From positions 1-64,000 of the forward strand of contig JABVXU010000027.1 in assembly GCA_013365365.1 (NCBI GenBank): 64,000 nt of DNA, written 5' to 3'. How positions within the stretch are numbered: the stretch's first letter is position 1; every line of letters starts with the position of its first letter. Made by a program: the position numbers and the translations under genes. The stretch is from Cruorifilaria tuberocauda (taxonomy: Eukaryota > Nematoda > Chromadorea > Rhabditida > Onchocercidae). Positions 14,281 to 25,500 of this stretch are shown in pieces. The notes beneath the pieces are model-generated. The model did no database searches. It was given only the letters and a program-made list of their open reading frames with translations, and had not been told where the DNA came from.

Positions 14281-15660
14281 ATGAACTGCATATTTTTAAT
14301 TATGATGTTTGTTCTGGACAATTTGAGTATTATAATGACTTGGAATTTTTGTGAAATTGTTTACTCTTCAGGATCTGTGGCACTGCTTTGCCGTAACTGC
14401 GGACGTGATATTGTCAAAGGTTCGGCACTTACCAATGAGAAAAGTTCGAAAGCCATACGTTCATATAACATGACTATTTTGGGCCGCAATCAACTCGTTC
14501 AAGTCTTTGAAAATGCCGTTCGTATGTTTAAAACTCCCTTTCAGATTCACATATAAATTCAACAAGCTTTCGTATAATTGCATATACATTCCGTTGTATT
14601 CTTTGTTAGTACCAAGAGTTGCTTCTTGTCAGCACTCGAGTTAATCTACAGTTAGTTAAATATTAACATATTTAGACATTTGGAGTCACGTGAGTGCAAT
14701 AATGATTAATAGATTACGTTGCACCTAAATCCTGTAGTATTTCTGCATTGTTACTTCCTATTATTTTTTCGTAGTAGAATATAGTACTTTTTTGTAGCTG
14801 AAAAGTTCGATGTGATAACCGCTTCAACCGCTGAATTGAGACTTACAGGTAAGGTAAGCAAACTCTGAAATCTCGTTCGACATTTTACCATTGTAATTTT
14901 TTAGACATGGAAAGAAGGCGTTTAGTAATTTTCTTTTTGTTTGAGATGCTTTTACTCCAATGATTCCTGACTAACTTGTTTAAAAAGCGTGTCATACACT
15001 ACAACTTAATGAAATGTGATATGAAGTATAGTACTATGAACTATGCTGTCTTTCTATTAGGCAATAATCGATAATTAAGATCACTGATTTTCTCGTTAGT
15101 TCTTGAGATGCTTTATTCAGGCGTAAAATAATAGTAATAATATAGCTGTTAAGGGTGTTTTTTAAAGTTTCCTTGGTGCTACATCTTATCGACCTTCATT
15201 TCCCACATTTGATTTAACACTGTTATGAAGAAAAAGATACATATTTTTTGCAGTCATACCTGGCAGATACTTGGTGGCCGAATTATGAGTGGACGGTTTG
15301 TGTGTGTCCTAGTTGCGGTTATCATTTGGGATGGTATCACTTTTGCTTTCGCCATATTTTTTCACTATTTTTGTTGAGAGGCCTTAATGTTCGTTAAAAA
15401 GAGTGATGCTTGAAATTCTTTGTTCTTTATGTTTCAGGTATTTCCAGTCAGGTAATATTCAAGCAAGAATGCACAAATCATTCGTTGGACTTGTATTGGA
15501 TTACTTAATCAGTGAAGAATGTGAGAATTTAAATATAAGCTGTTTCGTGTTTTAGCAAAAATTAATTTTTAATGTTAAAAACATTTCTAATATTAATGGC
15601 AGCACAATTTCTATTATTTTTCTTGTTTCAGATGTTGATTTATTGACGTGGGTACCATAG
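14281..15660 (+). CDS. Small, probably secreted CULT-domain protein (cereblon thalidomide-binding fold)
   Basis: Five exons keep phase: 14281-14521, 14798-14853, 15254-15333, 15438-15520, 15632-15660 (162 aa). The N-terminus is hydrophobic (CIFLIMMFVL), like a signal peptide. The rest is a CULT domain: a first zinc pair CRNC, an LxLTG strand, the tryptophan-cage segment TWWPNYEW, then a second zinc pair with the last cage Trp, CPSCGYHLGW. These align with C-x2-C, SWFPGYAW and CKICASHIGW of cereblon, so all three cage tryptophans and four zinc cysteines are present. The Lon-like and DDB1-binding parts of cereblon are absent, so it is not an E3 substrate receptor. Single-domain secreted CULT proteins are known from animals; their function is unclear. 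The start is the weak point: a good acceptor at 14370-14371 would allow an upstream first exon instead. Read-through of the last donor would end at 15555. Confidence 0.8.
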
Positions 15661-18600
15661 TTTGGAATCGAATGATGTGTGACATCAGTCAATGTCTATT
15701 ATCAGTGCGATATGTAATTTGATGCAATCAATTTGCTTTATCATTCATTAGGTTTCAGTCCTGTAATCTCAAATTTGTTTTGAATTACAAATTACTGATC
15801 TTTTCATATTTATATATATTCAAATTTGAGAAAGTAAACAATCTTTTTATCAGTGTGCAGAAGTATTACTTGAAATGTATCGGAAAAAACTTCTAGCAAA
15901 TTTATGAATAATATCATTCGCATGAAATTTACGTGGAAGTTAGAATCTTAAATTTTTGTTTACTCGGGACTATTTTTTGTTGCACATTTTATTTGGCATT
16001 TTTTTTCCGGAATATGTTGATTATGTGAGTTCGTTATTTCATGAAATAACTAATTAGTCAGAAGATAACTTTCTACTTTTAAAAATATTGAATCAAAAAT
16101 GTTTCTTTAGTGGTCAATGTTTCACTGATTTTTTAACTGAATTTTCTTTTGAGAAAGTAGAGATTTCACAAAGCTTATATACTTATGTTCACTAAGTTGT
16201 GACTCATATCAGGGGGAGTAGAATGAAATGTTTGCAGATTATGAAATATTTGAATTTTCATTTAGCTATTAATCTTTTCTATTTTTAAGTTTGAACTTAA
16301 AAATACTCGAATGTTGTTGCTTAGAGAAATTATAAATACGAAGATAATAGCTGTCTGACACATAATATTTCTGTATTGTAGACAATATGTATTCATGAAA
16401 GCTGACGGGCATGAATTTTTTTTTGATAATATTTTTCATTTTCACTCGATTTTATTCTTATGCGAATGAAGCATAGTTTTTAAGTTTGACAAATATATCT
16501 TGTATAAAAATCATGTTTCTTATTGAGATTGTAAATATTTTGTCTGAAAGTTTGGCAAATAATCCTGGAAATGACGGTTGAATCTTACCACGAATTGGAT
16601 GTGTACATCTTTAAAACATAGACACGTATCGGAGTGGAATATCCTTAAGATCATCATCTTTTTCGGAATGTGAGTGTTTGTCGTCTTCTATTATGATGGA
16701 GAGGCGAAATAGTTGCATGTAGTAGTAGTGAAGTTTAACTGATAACTGGAACTATTCTCAGTTCTTGGCATTTACATAGTGCTACGTAACTAAAGTACTT
16801 CACTATTATATTTACAATAATTATTTCTACTGGTTTTCATTATCTCTTATCTCAATAGATTATTCTTTCGTTTCCTTTTTGAAAACATCCAACAGATTAG
16901 GACTTCGTTTATATTTCAGTGATACTAGCAGAATAAATTAAGGAACACGTCAGAACCACTGAGAGTTGGATTTCAAAGATGGATGCACATTTTATTCATG
17001 TTTTATGTGTATCCTCTATACGGTAATACAGTTATCTAATCAACAGTAATGGTGATTATTTAATTCTTTTCTTTAATGTTAAATCATGAAAAACTGTCCT
17101 CTTTAATTTTTTCACAGCAAATATCATAAAGGATACGGAAAGTTAAAATCAGTTATTTTAAAAAATCTCCCTGTTCTCATCCATCTTTGGTTTGAGCGCT
17201 AGCAGTGTGAGTTTCCATGCATGCATGAAAATTTCCCATATGCATTTTTGGTGATGGGAAGTCGTTTTCACTAATTTACGGCTATTCTAGTGTTATATTC
17301 AGAATTTTGTATTCGAATTTTTGAAAAGAGCTTAAATATAATGAATTAGTTTGGATTTTTAAGTTAAAGACCGCAGAACATTAATTGCTCGAAACTTCTA
17401 AAATTTAAGAGATCAAATAATTTTTGATAAATTTAAACATGAATGGGGATCAAGTACTTGGTGACTTAACAGTGATTTGTGCACCTGAATCAATAATACA
17501 AATTCGATTAATTTTCATCGGCAGTACGAGCGCAGCACATCTTTTTGATATTGAAAAGAAATTATTGTAATTGTATTTACTTTTCTACACTACGGATTGA
17601 AAACCTGTATCTGCTTTCCAAATGCAAACAAAATGAGCGTATAGGTTAAGTTTCATTGATTTGTTTTAGATCAATCCAGGAACTGTTAGGTTCATCGCAT
17701 GTTAGGTCACTTAATATAATTAATATCTGATAACAGTAAATTTATGCTTTTCAAGGAAGAGTTAAATAGGTACAATATGTACCAATCATAATATTTTCAA
17801 AGTCATTCCTTTAACATATTTCAAAATTTCGAGCAATTCAATAAATTAAAAACAGCTAACTTGCAACAATTTACAATTGTTTAGATCAAGGCATTAATTT
17901 GAAATGGATTCACGAATGTGATCATTTTGAAATGATAATTAGTCCTTTTCATAATCTGAAATGTGCCATGCGAAATAGTGGAATTAAAGAGGTTGGATTC
18001 AAACTTTTGATTCACTGGATGTCATGTATTACATTTGGTATAGATCTTTTTGTCAAAAAATCGTCATCATATGGTTTACTGTACATGGATTAATATAAAT
18101 TGATTCGTGTGATTTGAATTCATATTTAAACTTTTTTCAAATTATTGAATGATAAAACAAAGGCTTTATAATTCCTATCCACAATTATATAATTTGAAAA
18201 AATGAAATTATTGAGTTTCAAAACTGAATAATGGAAAATTAACAAAGACATTTATTTTGAGACGTCGCATTTTGGCAATAAATAGCAAAAGGATTCGCAC
18301 AAAATAGACCAATAGGAGAAAGATTTTATGTTGAAGTTGGGGACAATTAAGATAAGTTAAGTTATTGCTATTTGATAAAACTGGAAGCTACTAAAGCACT
18401 GCTTGTTCTTGCAGTTCAGTGACGTTTATTAAAAATAAGAGATTTAAGGTTTGTGCATATAATTCCTTAGCGAACAACTGATGACTTTTTGCTTTCAATC
18501 ACTTAATATCTACATTTAAATCTCCAAGTTCTTGTCAATTTTAGGCATAACAATTCTGCATTATATATTAATTACTGATTTATGAAACTTGCATGAAACT

Positions 18601-18830
18601 TCCATGATAAAAGATTAGCAAAGAATAGTTATAAGTGAGATAAGGGCATTAAGACAGAAATTTTTTCTATATGATAAAATGGCAAACCCTGAATTAAAAA
18701 TTTTTGCAAATCAGATGCGACTAATAAATTGCAGTAATTCGTCAAATTCAGTCAATCTGTAACAATCATCACTTTCAATGCATTATCTATCGTTCTCTTC
18801 AATTTCTCAATGCTAACAAGAATTTGCTAA
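15661..18830. other. 3.2-kb intergenic stretch between convergent genes
   Basis: AT-rich sequence lies between the CULT gene (plus) and the type I membrane protein gene (minus), which converge here. It presumably contains both 3' untranslated regions. I see no coding exon. A 64-codon open frame at 17899-18093 has no recognisable similarity. Confidence 0.5.
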
Positions 18831-20341
18831 CTAATTCTGAAGAGGTTGTAGTATTAATAAGGAGTGACTTGGACTTAGACATTTGCGCTCTACAGAATTT
18901 CTTTGGATAAAACATATGATAAAAAATGCAAAAACAAATACAATCGATAAAATTACGATCGTGCAGCATAGCTGACCACATAAACCAGTAGTAGTGTCAT
19001 TTGTAATATTAAGCTCATCCTCTTCTTTGTTGAAAACTCGTGTTGTAACAAGTTTGAGGTCTGAATGAAGTAATACAGACAATAAATGTTCTCTGGATTG
19101 TATTACTTTACCGACGATATTCAAGTCAAGATGATTGGCTGAAAATCATGAAATTTAAAAAACTTGAAAAATTGTAGGGATATTGCAGTTACCTAAATTT
19201 GTTTGCTATTAATATGGTGCAACACTTTACTGATAATGCTGAAATCTCCAATCAGGGGAATTCCATAAAGTTTTAAATTCTAATTTGGTTTCTGGTTAAT
19301 TTGGTCATTCTAATTTTTTATTCTTATTCTTATTCTAATTCTAATTCTTATTCTAATTTTTTTTAATTCAAATAATTTTTATATTATAAAATTAACAGTA
19401 ACTTTTCTGTTTTTAAAAAGCTAGTTTTTTGAATAATAATTATTACACTATCAATAATTTTGAACTATTTTCTTATAATAAGAATCGTGAAGATTCTTAT
19501 TATAAGAAAATAGTTCAAAATTATCTTAACGAACAATTTCAGTTCTACAGATGTTTAATATCAAACATACAATATTCCTTTATTACGTTGCTCGTATTAA
19601 CAAACTACATCAAAATTATTGAAATAGCTAAAACTTAGTACGACTACTTAACTTAAGTTTTCTTTATTTTACAGCTGCACTTTTTTCTTTTTAATTTCTC
19701 ATAACTGATCAATTTGTTAAGTGATATAAGTGATAACCTTGCAGAGACGGATGAATGCTACTATTCCTTAGCACAAGAAACGTAATAAAATTATTTGGTA
19801 CACCGCAGAAAATAGTACCAACCAAAACATTTTTTAATTCTATCGTGCTATTTAGATTACACAGAATCGCTGTAGCACATTCTTCGTTGATCCAACGAGC
19901 TAACGCAGCTCGAATTTTATTCACATTGATTTCAAGAACTGAGGGACAATCGAAAAATTCAACGTAAATCCATGGTGTGCCATTTTTTACGTCATTTTGA
20001 ATATGCTCAAAAAAATGTTTAAAATAGAATTTTCCATACTGATTATACAGAATATAACAAATGATGATAACGAGGATTAGAGAGGAATGATAAAGAAATT
20101 TCTGATCTCTGCTCACTTGTCTTACATTAAAGAAATTTAATAAATATGTGACACTAGTGTCACAAATTGCTCAATTGTACCTCAATTCAAAGCTATTCAT
20201 CAGTAATTTTAGCTGAAATATATTAAATTTTAAATTGATCTATCCAAATTTTAATTGTCTAGGAAAACAAACCTGATTAGTTGTTGTTGCAGCACTGATT
20301 AGATACAACCAGCTGAAGCTCAGTAAAACGATTATGAGCAT
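18831..20341 (-). CDS. Unrecognised type I single-pass membrane protein
   Basis: The proposed exons are 20341-20273, 20038-19738 and 19138-18831, giving 225 aa. Exon 1 is a clear signal peptide (MLIIVLLSFSWLYLISA). The ectodomain of about 160 residues has few cysteines and several N-glycosylation sequons (NST, NSS, NIT, NDT). A pair of cysteine-flanked turns precedes one membrane helix (CCTIVILSIVFVFAFFIICF), then a cytoplasmic tail of about 24 residues. The second and third exon junction is phase 1 with a good acceptor. The first junction is less certain: an acceptor at 20039-20040 fits phase 0, but a route using a small exon near 20190 and a start at about 20109 is also in frame. I do not recognise the family. 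It could be a cell-surface protein specific to nematodes. Confidence 0.6.
19305..19366. repeat. Imperfect TTCTAA/TTCTTA hexamer array
   Basis: About ten degenerate copies of TTCTAA or TTCTTA follow each other and then run into a T tract. It lies in intron 2 of the type I membrane protein gene, beside the 33-bp hairpin. Confidence 0.8.
19454..19524. repeat. Perfect 33-bp inverted repeat with 5-nt loop
   Basis: The left arm 19454-19486 is the exact reverse complement of the right arm 19492-19524, separated by GTGAA. As RNA it would form an uninterrupted 33-bp stem from either strand. It is intronic with respect to the minus-strand membrane protein gene. The sequence is AT-rich, which favours cruciform or hairpin formation, and resembles a small palindromic element rather than a conserved ncRNA I know. 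Confidence 0.93.
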
Positions 20342-22572
20342 GAAAAATTGAAAAATCGGATTGGAACAAATTTTAAGAGAGCGGAAGAGAAAATGTTACG
20401 CCTTTTAGGGACACTTCCACTATTCAATGTGACAGAGATCGCATTGTAACACTGTATTTTATGAAGAGATGGTAGCGATAGTATTTGTAGCAAACAGTAT
20501 GAAGAGGACGATGCTATATCACTAATGATTATCTACGATTGCTCGGTAACCACTCCCAATTAATTACCTTTAGTAAATTTAATTGCAAACGACTAACTCA
20601 TCTGAATTACCCCTTTATGTATAATAAAATCCAACAAATTACCATAACTGAGTATTATTAATTACCATTCATATTAATGTATAAAAGATTTTGTTTAATT
20701 TGATTTCACATAATAAATCATTGGTTGGACTTAACCAGTATATGCTACACCTAGCATTTTTGCAATAATGTGCTGATGTTATATTACTGATGTTATATTG
20801 CTATGGTACTGTAGAAAAAAATACGATCAAAAATAACAGAATATATTACGTAATGTGATCGCGAAACCTACAATATATTGTATAATTTTATTGACAAATT
20901 TAAAGATTTAGTATGAAAAAACTTGGCAAATGAAAGATATAATGACGAAATACGAAAATTCCATTATTAAAATCTAACTTTCACAAAAAATCAATTACAT
21001 CATATTGCTGAGGCTATAAAAAACGAAAAAAAAAGAATTCTTAAAAAAAGCGTAATTTCGCGATGAAGTTACACTGATGATTACGATATTGATTATAATC
21101 GGCAACATTGGTAGAAGAGAAAAAAATTATTAATACTAATATATTTATAAATTGCATGAATCGGTTATTGACTCATGAAAATACGGCAGAAAAAAGATTA
21201 AGTTATAGAGATTTTCTGAAATTTTCCTAAGATTTTCCTGTCTAATAAATATTTCTCGTGTTATCCTATAACTAAATACAAATTGATAAATAATCAGTTT
21301 AAAATAATCTTAAAAAAGAAATAAAGTTATTTACAATATATAAAAGGATCTTTTGAACCTCAATTCTTTTTTTGCATCGTTTTTTTCTCGACCAACCTAT
21401 GCCATACTAAGAAGATTAAACATGAAGAGACTAACAGTAATTTTTATGATATTCAATAGTCTTCATGAGAATCATGAAGAGATTAACAGAGGCATAAAAG
21501 TTATTTGTTGCGTAAAAAGTTTACAGATAATTATAAAGCCTTAAAACCATATTTGCTGTGATGCATTCTGTAATCCGTGAAATTGTCATATAAAATAATC
21601 CTTTGAAGAAACACGAACGAAAAAAATTAACAACTGATTCAATGATTCATTCCCAGTATTTTGATGTATTTTTCACGATTTACATAAATGAATCATTCAG
21701 AAAAACTTCACATGTGAGAAATCAGTTGTGTTGGTTACATTATGTGTTCCCAATCATCAAGATGATTTTGACATTGTTTATTTTGGAAATGAAACTCTTC
21801 AAATCTTCATAAGCATATCAAATAGGCAAAAAATCAATGTATATTAAACTAAGACTAAGACTGATTTAATTAGAGTATTTTTAAGTATTTTTAAGGCATC
21901 ATGTTTATTTCATTAAATTGATCAAATTACTGATGATAAGGGTAATAATTTTTCAACTGGCACAACAAGTTCCAACAAGTCACAAACAGTTCTTATCTCT
22001 TAGAAATCAAGATACAATATTGAGATTAGATGATATCTGAAAAAAATTTATATCAGATATTTTCCCTTTTCTTTTCCCCACTTGTCATGCTTGCTGAAAT
22101 AGATGATCTTTAGCAAGAACCTTATCAGAAACATTCCAATCTCCGGTAAATTCGATGTTACACTGGAAGTATCCGAATGACCAGTCGTCTATTCAAGAAT
22201 CCCAATGGCTACTACTCATTTGATCATCCAACGAGTCCCATTGGTCATTTGCCTCAGAAACATAACGAGTTCACCTGAAATAGTGAGAAGCAGACAGGAG
22301 CAGAAAGATAGAAGAACAATTCCCATTCATGAAAAGAAAGTTGCGAAATGAATATAAGAAGAGGTTCGTTATCGACTTGCGATGTAGCTCTTCAATTCGT
22401 GCGTGGGGGGAGAGGTGGCGTGAGTGATAACAGTGAGTTTAGAGGAAGTTGTTGGTTTAATACTTTTAATTGGAAATGTTAGGGAGTGTTAGTAACTTTT
22501 GATTCTGACATCTCTTTATTCTGTTTCTCCTATTTCTTCGTTTATTAATTAAAATTTTTCTTTTACAGGACA
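20342..22572. other. 2.2-kb intergenic region between divergent genes
   Basis: This region separates the start of the minus-strand membrane protein gene from the plus-strand XAB2 gene and should hold both promoters. Composition becomes GC-richer at about 22240-22450, just ahead of XAB2, with a G-rich run near 22405. No coding exon is supported; open frames at 21353-21812 look random. Confidence 0.5.
22560..22568 (+). promoter_or_regulatory. Probable splice-leader (trans-splice) acceptor of XAB2
   Basis: A strong nematode acceptor (CTTTTACAG) ends four bases before the XAB2 start codon at 22573. An acceptor directly ahead of the ATG is usual for spliced-leader addition. It could equally be the end of a 5'-UTR intron. 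Confidence 0.5.
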
Positions 22573-25500
22573 ATGGTAAATCAAGTTCCAGAAGCATCCA
22601 GCAGTGCTTCCAATGCGGTAGAAAAGGTCAAAAAAATTACATCAGTAATTTTCGTAAGTTTTGAAATTTCCCATTTCAAAGACATTAAAAAAAGCATAGG
22701 GGATTTATTTGTAATTGGATCACTTTTATAACAGTACAAGTGTTTTATTTAGGAAGAAGAAGATATCGGCTTCGAGGAGGATATAATCAAAAATCCATTT
22801 TCACTTCGAAGCTGGTTAAGATATATAGAACACAAGAAGAAATGTAAAGCTCCATCAAAACAAATCAATTTAGTTTATGAACGAGCTTTGAAAGAATTGC
22901 CGGGCAGCTATAAATTGTGGTATTGTTGCTTTTTTATGTAATTTATAGTCGCTGTTTCCAAGAACGTAAAGGTGATTCATGCAGACTTATCAGTTTAACT
23001 ATTTAATTTCTTATAGAATGATTGTCGATCTTTTATTCTGAATAAATTTAGTTATAATGACAGGTTTTCTAATGTTTATAAATTAGTTAAGATATTTCGT
23101 ATGTTTAACTCTACAGTTTTGGTCACTTATTCCATTTTTGATTTTTGTATGCTTTATTTACACTTTTCACTTATTTTTCGTTATTGATAAGCGAAGAATA
23201 GTTATTAAATTTTGAGGTACAATTATCTCCGATTTCGTCGGAAGCAGGTGGCAGATAAGTGTCCTACAGATCCTGCATATAAGCACGTTAACAATGCTTA
23301 TGAACGAGCATTAGTTTTCATGCACAAGGTTAGATAATTTTGCTTAAACAGTTTGTTATATTTATTTGTAAAACAGGACGAAATTCGGACAGACGATCTG
23401 GAGATTCTTTTGAATCTGAATTGTTTCCCATGTGATAGAAAATACAAATGAATTTAAATTAATTTTCAAATTACTTTTCATTGTAATTGGTCGCAGTCAA
23501 TGAATTTAATTTAGCATTAATAAGAACAGTTTTAGATGCCTCGAATATGGATGGAATACTGTGAATTTTTAACGTCACAACGCCTTGTGACGCAGACTAG
23601 GCGAGTTTTTGATCGTTCCTTGCGAGCACTACCGGTTACTCAACATGATCGAATTTGGCCGCTTTATATCAAGTTCGTTACAAGTCATGAAATTCCAGAA
23701 ACGACAATTAGAGTCTATAGGAGGTAGGTTGTTAAATTTTTTTTGGTTTGCAAGGTTTGTAAATCTGCTACACCATACATCAGCAAAATTTTTTTTTTCA
23801 TTTTAATCCATTTAAAGACTTCTCTACATATAACAAAGAGTTCTTTATTTATGCTGGAAAATCCTTAACTTTAAACGACATTTGCATGTTGTAATTAGAA
23901 GCCAGCTTTTTATTTTGGTCGAAGTTTCCTTTGCTTAATTCAATTTTAAGTAAGGTTTTTTATTAACAATATTTTTATCTTCTCTTTCCGAAAGCGTTTC
24001 CTTAAATCTATATTTTTGATAAATAGCTAGTTATTATTAGCATTTCTTATTAGTATATATTAGCGAGCTTACAATACTCATATATTGAATTCCATTTTAG
24101 GTACCTAAAATTACTACCGAAGTGTCGCGAAGACTTCGTTGATTATTTACGCAAAATTGATCAGTTAGATGATGCTGCCCAACAACTTGCCATTCTTGTA
24201 AACGATGATAGGCCGTACTCCGAGCATGGCAAGACTACTCATCAAGTGATTTTTCTATTTCTTTTTGTCTGTGATTTCCATTTTATGCGCAATACCTTCA
24301 TGATCAGCAGCATATACGTATCTCTTTCTTTTTTCCAGCTATGGACTGAGCTTTGTGAATTGATTTCGAAAAATCCAAATAAAGTTCATTCATTGAACGG
24401 TGATTCAATCATACGACAGGGCATACAAAGGTTAACTTTAGCCATATTAACTAAAATTTTAATTTAGTCAATTACAATGAGCTAAGTCGCGCAATTTAAT
24501 GGGAAGTTAAGTTTACAAACAAATATTTCAGATATAACGACCAGGTAGGACTTCTTTGGTGTTCACTAGCAGAATATTATATCAGAGCTGGACAGTTTGA
24601 ACGGGTTAGCGTATATATTTTTTAATATGCATTATTTTCCTGAAATAATTTTTATTCTGGATTTTTTCTAATTACAAAGTTGTAATATGAGAATTCTATG
24701 TTGCCCATAGGTCATTTTAAAGCAGGTTTTACTATAAGATTAATCTGCAGGCAAGAGATGTATATGAAGAATCATTGATATCCGTAAAAACTGTACGGGA
24801 TTTCACGCAGATATTTGACGCTTATGCAAAATTTGCTGAACGTGCAACAGCAGCAAAAATGGATAAAATAGATAACGATGATACTGTAACTGATGAAGAG
24901 GAACAGTTAGAATTGGAACTTCTCTTTGCAAGGTAGTCTAAAAAGCAGCATGCTAATATTACATTTGCAGTCAATATAAGCTTTAAACGTGGTAGTAGTT
25001 ATCCATAATGTTCGTTATCTGCTGCTGAAAACAAGCCTTAGAAAAACTGATTTCATAGCCATTAAATTCTAAAAATAACTTCATAATGTTTTTCAGATTT
25101 GAGAATTTAATGGACCGTCGTCCGCTGCTTTTAAATAGTGTCTTGCTGCGTCAAAATCCTCATAATGCATATGAATGGTTAAATCGGGTCCAGTTGTATG
25201 AAGGAAATAAAAAAAAGGCAGGACTACGATGAGTGATGCTCATTTCTTTATTTTACCTTTTTAATCAAGTGTTACGTTAGGAAAGCTTTTTATTTTTGTC
25301 TTTAAAATAGTGTTTGCTCATTTTCTTCAAATTCAAATGAATTGCTTATAATTTATAGCAAATCGAGACATATGAACAAGCTGTGCGAACAGTGCAACCC
25401 AAGTTACAAACTGGTAAATTATCAAATATTTGGATAAGTTTCGCGAAATTCTATGAACAAGAGAACATGTTCAGTGAAGTATGTCTTATTTGGAAAGTTA

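Noticed and set aside
17899..18093. 64-codon plus-strand open frame
   Set aside because: No recognisable similarity, no supporting splice partners, and its length is expected by chance.
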